64,000 bases of DNA, taken from contig OX335641.1 of assembly GCA_946894095.1 (NCBI GenBank), positions 514,501 through 578,500 on the forward strand, in the 5' to 3' direction. The notes under the pieces were generated by a model. That model worked only from the letters and a program-made list of their open reading frames with translations, was not told the DNA's origin and searched no databases. The position numbers and the translations under genes were made by a program. How positions within the stretch are numbered: the first letter of the stretch is position 1; every line of letters begins with the position of its first letter. Shown here piece after piece: positions 24,669 to 35,880 of the stretch. This DNA comes from Incurvaria masculella (Eukaryota; Arthropoda; Insecta; Lepidoptera; Incurvariidae).

Positions 24669-25018
24669 CCTCTATTATTGAGGTGATCGAGTTCCATACA
24701 ATGACTCGTGTCTGTTGCCTCAGGCAAATTAAGAAATATGTTTCTATAATTTTGCACATAATATGAATCAATTGAAAATTACGTCTGAACGTTTTGGTTT
24801 TTTTATAGCTAAAGTTATATCCATGATGTACGTCGTTAAACATTTGGATATAAATCTTTGGATGCTTATATCTTGATGATAAGATAAGTTGTAAATTGAA
24901 AAAAAAAAGGTCTCAATTAATTTATTTTATTTAGCAAAAGTTCAGAAAATTATTTCTTTTTTTGACTGAGGAAACACGCACGAGTCATTGTATGGAACTC
25001 GATCATCTCATTATCCTC
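24669..25018. mobile_element. Inverted-repeat element, about 85-bp arms
   Basis: The left arm 24669-24755 includes 'gatcgagttccatacaatga'. The right arm 24934-25018 includes its reverse complement 'tcattgtatggaactcgatc'. Similarity extends about 85 bp with mismatches, and about 180 bp lie between the arms. A 75-codon ORF (24616-24843, minus) overlaps the left arm and is not a gene. Confidence 0.7.
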
Positions 25019-25084
25019 TTAAATTTAGACACACTTATATGTCATACTGTTGTGGTGGAGTAAACACAAATTTAAATATTTTTA

Positions 25085-25110
25085 TTTATATATATATATA
25101 TATATTTATT
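25085..25110. repeat. (TA)n microsatellite
   Basis: A short run of TA dinucleotides in AT-rich DNA, lying just outside the preceding inverted-repeat element. Confidence 0.8.
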
Positions 25111-25548
25111 ATTTATGTATTTAACATAGACAAAACATTCGATGACCGAAAATGACTTTTGTCTCCGTAGGTGTGATTCACTATTCAGAAACTTTAGATG
25201 TCGCTAGCTTAAATGTGACGTCACGAGTACGATGCGCTCGCACCGGGCCGGCACACTTCTAAATGTCAGACAAATGATCGCTCCCAAGGCGTGAGATTCC
25301 ATGACTCTCATCTGCATCGTTTTATCTAGTTAATTATACACTTCACGAAGGTGGCCGCTGCGCCGCCTTAAATGAACCGTTGTGATAAGCATCGGCTGCC
25401 CAGCCTTAGATTTATGTTTGTTTTTGAAATACCTTCTGTATATCATTGCTTTGTTACATTCAATGGTATTCACGTTATGTTATATTCGTACAATGTACGT
25501 TCATATCAGGTATTTCCTTATTTATTATGATATATTGTTATATACACT
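25111..25548. other. No recognised gene
   Basis: AT-rich DNA with a slightly GC-richer stretch at 25210-25380. No domain or splice signal pair was recognised. Confidence 0.4.
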
Positions 25549-26184
25549 ACTAGCGGCCCGCTCCGGCTTCGCACGGGTATGAAATATATCTGAATGGCTC
25601 CCGCCGCCCCGTCCGGCCGGTACCGCCGCAAACGCTACGTCCCGCAATTTTTAAATCTGTAATATCTTCGAAAATATTTATTTAATCATATGCTGTAATG
25701 GGCCATATAGATCTATATTAAATCAACAATGTATTAAGATATTTAATTGGATAAGGATTAATGCTGTATTGGTTAAAATCGCTTTGAAAATTAGCCATAA
25801 TTTGTCGTAAAAAGTAAATGACAATAAAATGTTATTGTGGGATATCCATAAGAGATAGAAATATACCATCGCGGAGTTTACTGTAGACCTTTTCAATGTG
25901 TACAATACTTAGTACATTATTTTGATAAATCTCGTAGGGTTCAGCCTGCGTTTGCAATGTAAGCGGAAAAAAAATATTTTTTACGACATCACATTAGAAA
26001 CCTCAAAAATAACAGTACTTCTCCACTATTTAAAGCATGTTATTATACATATAAGCCTTCCTCTTCAATCACTCTATCTATTAAAAAAAACCGCATCAAA
26101 ATCCGTTGCTTAGTTTTAAAGATTTAAGCATACATGGGGATATAGGGACAGAGAAAGCGACTTTGTTTTATACTATGTAGTGAT
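25549..26184 (+). mobile_element. Lepidopteran interspersed repeat, copy 2
   Basis: Same family as 11906-12708: start 'tagcggcccgctccggcttc', middle 'gtagggttcagcctgcg', end 'ttttatactatgtagtgat'. It directly abuts copy 3, giving a head-to-tail pair. Confidence 0.8.
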
Positions 26185-26699
26185 TTGACAAATCTCGTAG
26201 GGTTCAGCCTGCGTTTGTAATGTAAGCGGAAAAATGATTTTTTAAGCTATTGCATAGCTTCTATCGAGGGCCTTGAGCGCGGGGACCGAATCCAGAAATT
26301 CCGTAACGAAAAAAAACCTCACCCTCCCCACTCCGACGGGCACGGAGGTGTGTGCCGGTAGTGCTACTTCACACCAGGGGGAGCGGGGCCGGGGGCGGCG
26401 GCGGGAGCGGCGGCGGGGGCGGGCCGGCATAACTTGATACAAAATGCTATGCAATAGCTTTACCGCGGCAGTCCCCGAGTGCCACACGTCTTTTTTTATG
26501 ACATCACATTGGAAACCTCAAAAATAACAGTATTTCTCCACTATTTAATGGATGTTATTATACATATAAACCTTCCTCTTTAATTACTCTATCTATTAAA
26601 AAAAACCGCATCAAAATCCGTTGCGTAGTTTTAAAGATTTAAGCGAACATGGGGATATAGGGACAGAGAAAGCGACTTTGTTTTATACTATGTAGTGAT
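26185..26699 (+). mobile_element. Lepidopteran interspersed repeat, copy 3, 5'-truncated and interrupted
   Basis: It starts in the middle of the family consensus at 'acaaatctcgtagggttcag' and runs to 'ttttatactatgtagtgat' (26699). It is interrupted at 26244-26490 by a GC-rich insertion. Copies 1 and 2 show the uninterrupted sequence. Confidence 0.8.
26244..26490. mobile_element. GC-rich nested insertion, 'gctattgcatagc' element
   Basis: The block begins 'aagctattgcatagcttcta' and contains the inverted motif 'gctatgcaatagctt' (about 26449-26463). It then ends 'gagtgccacacgtc'. It interrupts the T-run of the host repeat, leaving T runs on both sides. It is strikingly GC-rich ('gggcggcggcgggagcggcg') in an AT-rich context. 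An 81-codon ORF on the minus strand lies inside it, but its Arg/Pro-rich translation reflects composition rather than function. Confidence 0.7.
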
Positions 26700-26752
26700 T
26701 AATGCACAGATGTATCAAAAGATCTAGTGACTGCAAATTTTGGACTTTAAAA

Positions 26753-27030
26753 ACCCAAAAGGGTGAAAACGGAACCCTATTACTAAACCTCCGCTGTCCG
26801 GCCGTCCGTCCGTTCGTCCGACCGTCCGTCTGTCACAGGGCTGTATCTCATGAACCGTAACAGGTAGGAAGCTGAAATTTTCACAGATTATGTATTTATT
26901 TAGCCGCTATAACAACAAATAGGTAAACTTTAACTTAAAGAATTAAAGGGGGGAATCATACAAAAAACGTGTTGTTTTTGTGGTCAATCTTGTACGATGG
27001 TACGGAACCCTTCGTCTGCGAGTCCGACTG
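26753..27030 (+). mobile_element. (GTCC)n-bearing interspersed repeat, copy 3
   Basis: It has 'aacggaaccctattactaaa', an interrupted (GTCC)n at about 26794-26831, and 'cagggctgtatctcatgaac'. It ends early at 'ctgcgagtccgact', so the 3' 'cttggccgg' terminus is lost. Confidence 0.8.
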
Positions 27031-27326
27031 TTACATCTAATGGTATTCGAGTAATTTGACATTCCTACAATGTACGTTTTTAGCAGGTATCCCCTTATTT
27101 CCAGTGACTTCCAATATTGTTTAATGGAGTTTAAAACGTTTTAGCTTAGTAAGTATTAGTAGGTCGGTTTATAGTTATTGAGAATTATAAAACCGATGTT
27201 TTGTTAAGTACCTACTTGAAAGTTCAAAGTCATGACGATATGTGTACATGTATGTAGACGGGAGAGGGACCTATGGTGTCACATGGGTTTTGAACCATGC
27301 ACATTTAATTTTTGGGTAAAAATAAA

Positions 27327-27526
27327 GTTTTTTGTATGGGGACCCCCTTTAATTCTTATTATTTTAAAATGTTACCTATTTGTTGTTATAGCGGCAAAAT
27401 TAATACACATTCTGTGAAAATTTCAGCTGCCTTCCTATTACGGTTCATGAGATACAGCCCTGTGACGGACGGACAGCGGAGGCTTAGTAATAGGGTTCCG
27501 TTTTCACCCTTTGGGTACGGAACCCT
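27327..27526 (-). mobile_element. (GTCC)n-bearing interspersed repeat, copy 4, partial
   Basis: Minus orientation. The 5' hairpin end is intact ('agggttccg' and 'tttgggtacggaaccct', to 27526). The simple repeat has collapsed to 'gacggacggacagcgg'. The 3' terminus is missing. Confidence 0.8.
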
Positions 27527-27529
27527 AAA

Positions 27530-28020
27530 AAAGGAAGGGGTGCCCTTGATTCGAACCCGCGGACATCGACTCAAGAGCACTGGTTAGACCATAATGTCTT
27601 CGCGTAATCTATAGCTGTGTGGTTCTATGTAATGTGCATGACCCTAGTGCTATCCTTGTTCCCCGCATATACATGTCCCTCTCTCTCTTTCACCTGATGG
27701 AGCGAAGAGTGACAGCGTCTGCTGAAAAGGCTGAAAGGCTTTCAGTGCAATTTTTGATACCGCGATGCACGGACACGCCGTGTCATCGTAGCACCGGTTC
27801 CCGCCAAAACTATCTCGTGCCGCCGCCGGGTCCTTAGGTACCCAGGAGTACCTCGCCAGTGCCGCGTGTGCTCGAAACCTACGAATAATCCAAAGGACTT
27901 TCTGTGCTCTTCATCGTCGAGGACGCAGCGTCCCTGAACCGCATCCTGTGGGAGAAGGAGTAGCGTGGTGGCCACCCGCGCACGTCTGGAAGTCTCCATC
28001 GTGGTGAGTCGTCCCCCCTT
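27530..28020. other. GC-richer DNA, no recognised gene
   Basis: A B-box-like 'tgattcgaacccgcgg' (27547-27562, 'gggttcgaa' on the minus strand) may come from a decayed tRNA-like repeat. ORFs of 72 (plus) and 97 (minus) codons overlap here. Neither shows a recognisable domain. Confidence 0.35.
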
Positions 28021-28021
28021 A

Positions 28022-28595
28022 TTAACCGACTTCAAAAAAGGAGGAGGTTCTCAATTCGTCTGTATGTTTTTTTTTGTTTTTAACTCCTAGAAGATTGTGC
28101 ATTGCATGGGACCACACACCATTTCTTTGGAGGAGGAGGAGCTGGTGCTTCCGCTTGTGGTCCCATTTCAATTTCGTTTAGTTCTGACAATGATATCCAT
28201 GAGAAAATGATATAAGTCTTAAATTTGTATTAAGTATGTGCGCGACAAATGGACGAATAACTCAATATAACACCAACAGATTTCCATTAACCTTTTTTAT
28301 ATTGGAATGACGTGTAACAAATTTGTTAGTGTAAATCAGATTGAATAAAAATAATCAAATAAAAAAACATTTTAACAAAAAAGTATACGACTTCAAAGAA
28401 AAAGAAAAAAAATTTGCCATTTTTGTAGTTACGATCATTGTTATTTTTTGAGTCGGTGTCAGCCAAGGTAGCCAGGATTCTCTTGACTGGCGCAGCGCGT
28501 GCCCGGCTGGCACCGACTCAAAAAATAACAACAAAATTACAAAAAAATGGCAATTATTGTTTTACTTTTTAGTGCTTTTTCTTTGGAGTCGGTTA
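28022..28595. mobile_element. Foldback element 'ttaaccgacttcaa', copy 1
   Basis: The outer ends are 'ttaaccgacttcaa' (28022) and 'ttggagtcggtta' (ending 28595). A second, long inverted pair lies inside: left arm about 28372-28459 and right arm about 28508-28610, meeting near 'gagtcggtgtcagccaaggt'. There is no coding capacity. The related copy at 45696 supports the ends. Confidence 0.75.
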
Positions 28596-28681
28596 TTTTT
28601 TTGTTAATTTTTTATACAAAAACCTTAAAAAAAAAACCCAGCGACATACCCGCGCCACCAAGCACACCTGAGCCCGCAGTC

Positions 28682-28972
28682 CCAGTTGTCGCCTAAATTG
28701 GCGTTGATCGACTGGCGTTTTTAAATGTATGGAGAAATTGAAGAGCGCGCGCAGTAGGAGTTAAGCGAACTAACATTTGCGAGTCCGAGTTTGATTTGAC
28801 AGCTTATTCAACGTTGCCGTAAATACGTCGACGTTGTCGTTTAAGCCGACTCCGCGTTTTCATACAAATCGGAATTCCGAGTTTGACTTCGACAGCTTGA
28901 AGAAGTAAAACAACAGAATATCTAGTAAAAACTTGTATGGAGTCAACTAAACGTCAGTTTAGGTGACAACTG
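28682..28972. mobile_element. MITE with 'cagttgtcrcctaaa' TIR, copy 1
   Basis: The left end 'ccagttgtcgcctaaattgg' is mirrored by the right end 'cagtttaggtgacaactgg' (ending 28972). The interior ('gcgagtccgagtttgatttg', 'gaatatctagtaaaaacttg') is shared with 39841-40176. Confidence 0.8.
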
Positions 28973-29454
28973 GCACTAGCAGCTCTGCTCCCTACACAGT
29001 AAGCTCGATGAATCTTAGTTTTGGATAAGTCAGGCTAGGTTAGGTCAATACGAATCGTAGTGGAATTAGGTCGGTTAGATTATGTTATGCTAGCTTAGGT
29101 CAGTTTATTTACTATATTTAATTCCATTTGAGGCTATGAAACCGCATAATATTTTTACTATAATTCTCTGGCAATAATGAACAAGGCAGACCCGACGTCC
29201 AGTAATTACGCGCCCTCTACTGGAAATAAATCAATAGAATCTAACCTCAGTTAATAAATATACATTTGAATAGTATCTAGATTCTATACGGAACGGACAT
29301 GGCCGCATTTTTATTGTGTTTATATTTATAAGTTAAGTATTTGTCTACAGGTACAGAAATAGGTAGTCAGAGCCGAAAACGGTGATTTCGTACACTAAAA
29401 TGAATTTATGACCTACATATAAAAATGCATATGAAGGCTGACCTTTTTTTGGAC
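28973..29454. other. No recognised gene
   Basis: Contains a few separated 'taggttaggtc' motifs near 29035-29100 but no array. There is no coding signal. Confidence 0.4.
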
Positions 29455-29720
29455 TTTAAAATCAATAATCGTATTATTGGCGGGATGAAAATAAGGTCTG
29501 CTTTGAATTCTGCACAGCCATTTGTGCTTATATGGAACCGGCCAAGATTCACTGACGAAAAGATTCCGGACCATAATATTTTAATTTAATCAAGGTTCTC
29601 CGTCCAAAAATTTGCTCTGAAAACCGCTTCAAAAGCGGTTTTCTAGACTCAGGATTCCTGATTCCTGATTACGAGACTCCAGGAATACGCCTGCTAACGG
29701 TTCGATTACTCCTGATTACC
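29455..29720 (+). repeat. Dispersed repeat with 'aaaccgctt..aagcggtttt' hairpin, copy 1
   Basis: Shares with 53440-53715 the blocks 'cataatatttt', 'tcaaggttctccgtc', the hairpin 'aaaaccgcttcaaaagcggt' and 'ctagactcaggattcctgat'. The class is unknown. Confidence 0.65.
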
Positions 29721-31180
29721 ATAGTGACATCATATCATCATTCTCCATAAAAAAATGTGACGCACATAGTGAAGTACAAGGAGGTACATGAAGCTGCAAA
29801 TAACTATAATTTTGGCGGAACGCCTTAATGCGAAAGCATCTACGTCATATCTAAGACAAATCTTTAAACTTACGTCATGTATGCCTGTGCACTATCCGCT
29901 ACTAACATGGTGATATTGATTTTGCTATTGCCATAGCACTGTTTCAAAAATATCTCGACCATAAGTTAAGTCTAGAAGCCAGATATCATGCATAAGTGCT
30001 AGTAAGCACGCATCAATTTGCAGCTCAAACGCCACTGCAATCTTTCGTTCCTATAATTGCATGTAATTTTTAACATACAATATCAGAGTTAACCCTATTT
30101 AAAACACGTGTGGGCAGCGGCGTAGCTAATGACACTCGCTTCGCAAATGTCGCGGGATTCGTGCATATGTTCGAAATAGTTCAGATTGATTTTATGCGAT
30201 GCATAGTTGGATGGATTTGAAATTAAGTCATTTAAGTTAAGTTAAGAAGTTATTTAATTACGGTGGAAAAAACAAATGATTGGAAACTCTCAAACTTGGA
30301 TGCCACAACGACATCTACATTAAAACATTGTAATCAGATTTTGAAATCAGTCAGAGAAATACTTCGTCTGGACGTTAGTCTGAAGCAAGATTCTAACCTT
30401 TGGATTACATGTCCACTGCTCCACTAATTTCTCGATTTTATTCGAATCGACACAATGCCCATTAAGACTAAAAAAACTTGTCGTAACTTGTGCATCACTT
30501 TTAAATTTTAAATTTAAAATGTATTAAAATCCCATTTTCTGAAGTGTCGAATCTAAAATTTGTTGATTAGTAATTTACCCCAACTGTTAAGAGAGTCGTT
30601 ACCATATTAGTTCCCCATACTACGAGACACAGACCAGCTACAGGAGATAACTGTTTTCATGCTCTCAACATTTTACTAGGTTTATGAAATTTTCTTTAAT
30701 ATACCTGTATGATTGTAAAATATTGGCTAAAAAACTTTAAAAAAAGTGGTATTTTTTAACCTTTATTTTCTATTTTTTACAGCAACATACAAACAAGAAA
30801 ATTAAAACATACGGACATAGAATGAATCTTTCTCAAGTTATAAAAAAATTACTTCTTTTAGTGATAGGGACGGCTCCCTATCACATATAGGGCCTGGAAG
30901 TCGATTTCGCCATTTTAATGGCAATCGCCGTGCAAAATTGGGCCTTGGCCAATGAACAAAGATTGCATTTCTTACAATTTTCAAATCTTAAATTTCCGCT
31001 GCCGTTACGACAACCTTAGGAGGCTACATCTAAAACTGAGACCTAATGCCAATAATAGTTAAACACCCGGTAAAATTTTCAACAAATTCGATGGAATCCA
31101 ATACGGTCATCGCTTGACTTAAGAGACCGCAAGATCTCAATACAGCATGTACTCAAGAAAACTAATAGCATCTCCAAAAG
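29721..31180. other. No recognised gene
   Basis: Includes the dispersed motif 'cattgtaatcagatttt' (30328) shared with 2940, and a weak tRNA-like stretch near 30115-30180. No exon was recognised. Confidence 0.4.
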
Positions 31181-31361
31181 TAATAAATTTCTTGTTTGAA
31201 AAATATTACGGCTTTTCACGCGGCAGGTAGAGATATTCTCCGACGTTTCGAGCTAATCATTCAGCCCGTTGTCAAGGAGGCATCCGCCGCGCTCGTGCGC
31301 AGCAGACGACAAACATGTCTAACGACCGCGGTAACCTCAAAAGTATCATAATAAATTTCTT
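31181..31361 (-). mobile_element. Hairpin-family element, linear member, with 13-bp target duplication
   Basis: The element proper is 31194-31348. In minus orientation it reads head 'gatacttttgaggttaccgc', a middle containing 'gctgcgcacgagcgcggcgg', then tail 'tgacaacgggctgaatgatt' to 'gccgtaatatttttcaaac'. It is flanked by a perfect direct repeat 'taataaatttctt' (31181-31193 and 31349-31361). It is non-coding. Two relatives at 33380 and 40762 carry an added inverted copy of the tail. Confidence 0.8.
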
Positions 31362-33365
31362 ATTAAATAATGATTAAATTCACGCACGTTGGCCACATAC
31401 GAAAAATTTAAGTCACACATAAAAATGTAAACGCCTTAAATGGTTTCCACTAATTGTTGGCCGATTTATCGTAGTGATCCCGCCTTGATCTGCAGCAGAA
31501 TAAATTAGCACGCGTTAATAAGAGGCGCGCTGTCACCGGCTGTCACTAGTCCCGCTGATAACTTGACAGATGTTAAGCAGCGAATGCAGGCCCTTAGCGG
31601 GCCAGGGAGCACCTGACGACCTCCTGACCTCGGGAGTGCCATCACTGCAGAGGCTGGGATTTGTATCACCATTTATGTCACAACGGCACACGGGAAACCT
31701 TGATGGCCTGTGTTCGCTAACTTATTATTGGTAGGTCATATGTTGCTTAATGCTTAATGTTTACGGATATACAGTGTTAAGTAAAGCTGACTTCTTTCCG
31801 ACGTTTCGTCCACCACGTTCCGGACATCATCAGTATTATGTCGAACAATGGTGAAAATCTAAATAAACATACATATGTTGCTTCTTAATTGTTACCTACA
31901 TTCTTAGAGCATCTGTAAGCCCACAGTAATTTATTCATATTTCTATACAAAAAAATATAAATACGAAAGTAACTGTCCGTTGCGTTTTCACGCCTAAGCC
32001 CCCCCATCTTGATGCATTTCGGGATAGATATCTGGACCTTAGAGAAGGACATGGGCGACATTTGGGACGAAAATAATTCTCGTAAGGGGTGAAATATGGG
32101 GATGTATGGGGAACTCATATTATATCCAGGAGATAATTCAGTCCGACATTACGCCAAATATCAGCTAGTAATATGTAATTATGAATGTTTCGTACAACTT
32201 TATATATGAAGGCCAATGAGAGTTATCTTAGAAATTAATACATATATTTTTTATAGATATTAATATCCACACCACTGTCAGGCGGCAGGATGTCCAGAAG
32301 GCTGGGTCCATGATCTCTCTAAATCGCAGGGCTCATTATTTGCCTGACATACCAACCAGCCATCTGTTTATGTGAAGTTGCACCTAGCATAAGCGCGCTG
32401 TGTTTCCAAGTCTAAGGTTTTAACAACGCGCAAAGACATACCACATAAAAGCGATGTTACATATTTGGCCGCCTGCTTTTAGGAAGGTTGCCCTAAGGTG
32501 AGAGGGTGTCACCTTAATAACACACATGGCGTCCCATACCAGTGACATCTCATTGTTCCAAGGAATAAGAGTCCTTCCCACTGACCTCTTGCCGTCGCCA
32601 CGCGCAAATCACCGGACGACGTTCGAGTTGGCATGGTGGGACAAGGCATGAAATGACGTTCCTTGCATAAGAGGTACGCGACAACGCCCATGGGCTTTCG
32701 ATTTTTAACAGGGGCCGGAGAATTTGCCCTATTGTTGATAGTAATAATTTTATTGTATGTTGCCAAGATCATAGAAAAACGTTTTTATTTGGAATTTTGA
32801 TAAATATATACACATTAAACGGGCTCTGGTGACAATTGATTTTTGTTATTAATAAAAATCTAGAGAGGCTACAGAAAAACTACAAATCTAGAGGTCTATG
32901 CAGCTCTAACTACTCCTTCGAGCAAGCAGCTCGATGTTGTAAATGATGTGTAAGTAAAACGCATAATCCCCTCTACGAAGATACCAAATGATTCACCCGT
33001 CACGGGCCGATAACGAATCCGATTCCCAGACATTTAAGAACGCCCGAACGAAAGGGTTAAGACATGTGAACCGCCGAGGCCTTCAATTATGATCAAACAC
33101 GCACACGATACAGTTATTCGCGAGCAAAAAGGGAACCCCGCGTTTATCGAACGCTACCGTTTTCTCAGGGTAAAAAACAAAAGGACCCGACGTGCCTTTG
33201 ATACGAAAATTAGATGAAATTATTGCCCGCGGCGCTGGCTACCGGACTGATGGTTATTGGGGCTAATGGGGCCTCGCGGGCGACGCTCGGTCACGGCGCG
33301 GAGCGGGCCGGACCGCACGCCATGTAAACGCGCCTTTATCGGATATATTCTTTGGATCGACGAAC
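31362..33365. other. No recognised gene
   Basis: About 2 kb. Local GC-richer stretches (31480-31690, 32500-32720, 33230-33330) were read in six frames. No PAS, kinase or other domain was recognised, and no repeat was assigned. The motif 'ccgacgtttcg' at 31798 is shared with the neighbouring hairpin family. Confidence 0.4.
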
Positions 33366-33606
33366 TATTCCAGCCAAATGATACTTTTGAGATTACGGCG
33401 GTCGTTAAACATGCTTGAAAAATGTTACGGCTTTTCACGCGGCAGGGAGAGACATTCTCCAACGTTTCGAGCTAATCATTCAGCCCGTTGTCATGGTTGT
33501 GATGCCTCCTTGACAACGGGCTGAATGATTAGCTCGAAACGTCGGAGAATGTATCTTCCTGCCGCGTGAAAAGCCGTAACATTTTTGAAACATATTCCAG
33601 CCAAAT
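33366..33606 (+). mobile_element. Hairpin-family element, 83-bp arms, with 14-bp target duplication
   Basis: The element 33380-33592 starts with the family head 'gatacttttgag', then an inverted copy of the tail (33411-33493), a 16-bp spacer, and the tail itself (33510-33592). The arms are nearly identical over 83 bp, so the single strand would fold into one long hairpin. A perfect direct repeat 'tattccagccaaat' flanks it (33366-33379 and 33593-33606). Confidence 0.85.
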
Positions 33607-35029
33607 CTGGAAATGACTGTGGAACGTAAATATGTAAGTCAGCGGATTGTTCTTTACTGAGTTAATTGAATCCGCGGATCTATCAGTTCTTGATATAACT
33701 TGACTACCAACAGTTTTAATAAATGAAATTGAATTTGAAATTGTTAGAACAGCAAATAAAATGAATTTTATATTAATTTAGAATCGACTTTGAAGGCAGG
33801 AAATATTATTTGAAGGAAGAAATCTGTAAAAAAACCTACTTGATAAATATACTAGTATACTATAATAGGCAAACATTTTGCGGACAGTGAGTCTACTAAT
33901 TATATGTTTTGTAGATTGAAGGAGGAGGGACTGTAAAATACTTCCAAGATTCAGAGCGGGTAGTAGTAGAGTTCGAAAATGGCTAATGCCGATATATTAG
34001 TGATTTTTACAACCTTTACATTATGTTTCAAGATCGGCACCTGATTCCCGATCCTGTTTTTCCTGCACCCCATTGCAGTTCCAGGGGCGCGCCTCGCGTC
34101 ACCCGATCCACATAGAGACGGCGGCGGCGCGGAACACAAGTTACCAGATTAGAGGTTTCTCTTATTTATTTCTGATATTCGGTATGAACAGGCAGAAATA
34201 ATATGAAACAAAGCTAAATATATGAACGGGATAGAAGAATTCGATTGATAATAACTTCCCCTACGATCTTTGGTAAATAAAATACGACAGACGAAATGCA
34301 AAATGCACTTTGCGGCCACATCGAAAGGTCATGTAAGCCTTATCTTCCGCCCACTAGCCAGCCAGGAGCCACCGCACCGCACCGCACCACTCGCCGCAAC
34401 GTTCCCACAGCGCGGCCCGGGGCTCGCGGGTCTGCTACGAATCCCTATCGACCGTATTGCACGAGACCCTGGCAAGCCGATTGCGAAACGTTGTGCAAAG
34501 GATTATCTGAGATCGTCGACTGGTTTTGATAGGTTAGGTTGCGAGGTTTGTCATTGGCAACAAAAGGAAAATACATTGATAGGTTCCCACGGCAAAATGC
34601 TGAGCGATTTGGACGGATCTTGCTTCATACCATTCCAATATGACTATGCTAAATAAAACAACTTTTTGAGATAATTATTTTCTATAACCTATCACCTAGA
34701 ACAAATCCGAAAAAAAATGTTTATTCTCCCCGACTTTCGTTATATTAGCTGCTCATCCCTCATGCAGCATGGGCAGAATTGAGTTATACGTAGATACTGT
34801 TATATCTGGTACTTAAATGTCAGACAGAAAGATGGACGCTGTGGTGTTGAGTTGTCAGTACCATAGTGTTTGAAAATAAAAAAATATGTAAGTCCGGTTA
34901 TAAGTGAAAAAGTATACATAAATAGGTCTGAATCCCATCTCGACGATACTAATGTATACCTTATTTTAATATCCAGCGATTTCAGTAAAGAATCTCTAAT
35001 TTTGGACTTGTCAGTCATGCAATTGTAGG
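33607..35029. other. No recognised gene; one 128-codon ORF
   Basis: A 128-codon ORF (34270-34656 plus) is the longest unexplained plus-strand ORF here. It covers a GC-richer patch with 'caccgcaccgcaccgcacc'. No domain is recognisable, and Pro/Arg/Ala richness follows base composition. A retroelement-like 3' end ('tcttgatataacttgactac' to 'aataaatgaaattgaatttg') lies at about 33645-33745. Confidence 0.4.
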
Positions 35030-35273
35030 TTGTTGTTTCCTCGTAGTTCTTAGTTCTTTGCTTTAGACCGTTCTACCAATGTAAGTTTGGCAGTGGCATT
35101 TAGGTATGAAATCATAATTGTGTTATATCATTTATGTGGACGAAAAAAAAAACATAATTTATAGACCAGTGAAGTTTCTTTGCGGGTTCTTCTTCACTGG
35201 TTGATCGAATTGTGACATGACTTAGTGTAGTTTTACTTCCAGAAGTTGAATAAATAAATGAAATGAAATGAAT
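35030..35273 (+). mobile_element. Retroelement 3' end with (GAAAT)n tail, copy 1
   Basis: Blocks 'ttgttgtttcctcgtagttc', 'gcgggttcttcttcactgg', 'gaagttgaataaataaatga' and the tail 'aatgaaatgaaatgaat' recur in the same order at 62756-62965. There is no reading frame. It may be a 5'-truncated LINE or a SINE. Confidence 0.65.
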
Positions 35274-35440
35274 CAGCGTATTTGCATCCACTGCTGGACA
35301 TACAAACTCTCCATATTTTCTCGGCCCTCAGCGGTACGGAACCACTGCTTTCCCCGTCGTCCAACCTCGCGGGTTGTATTCCAACATGGCCGCCAGTGCA
35401 GGACACGGTTACTTCAACTTGGCAAGGTCGTTTAAATGTA
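35274..35440 (+). mobile_element. RTE-like LINE fragment
   Basis: 'catccactgctggacataca' and 'caacatggccgccagtgcag' resemble, in my recollection, the 'tccactgctggacatagg' region of lepidopteran RTE-type LINEs. It is too short and diverged to classify firmly. Confidence 0.35.
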
Positions 35441-35880
35441 AAAACATGGACAAGTTTATCGTAAAGCAATGACATATAAATTAAATAAATACAGCATTCA
35501 TATAAATGCCTGCTTGACAAATTTTCCTGCACTATACAACCCGAAAATGGTCCAGGAAAACGTTTACGACAAATGTGTGCATTCCACCCCTATTCTTCTC
35601 ATCGGAGTTGCAAATTCAAGGAGGCGTTTGACTCCAGTAAGCGATGCTCCGAAGCGTGTGATTACCGAACACGCAAGCTTGGAACGCACTTTGCATGCCA
35701 CGCATGGGAACTTGTCAGTTCGCAGGCCGTCGAACACTTTGCAGGAATCCTAGCACCTACAGTCGCGTATACCGTTGTCAAGAGTCCACATTGAAACCAA
35801 AGTCATTTCATATACCCTTACGATCTTTATATCGATAATGACGATGAATTAATTAATAATTACGAAAGCTAAAGGCCTAA

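Noticed and set aside
26242..26487. 81-codon Arg/Pro-rich minus ORF
   Set aside because: It lies wholly inside a GC-rich nested insertion, and its composition explains the residues.
27547..27600. tRNA-like sequence on the minus strand
   Set aside because: Only a B-box-like motif is present, with no A box at the right spacing and no stem pairing.
34270..34656. 128-codon ORF as a gene
   Set aside because: No recognisable domain or promoter, and its residue bias follows the local GC-rich 'caccgcaccgc' repeat. Kept only as a note.
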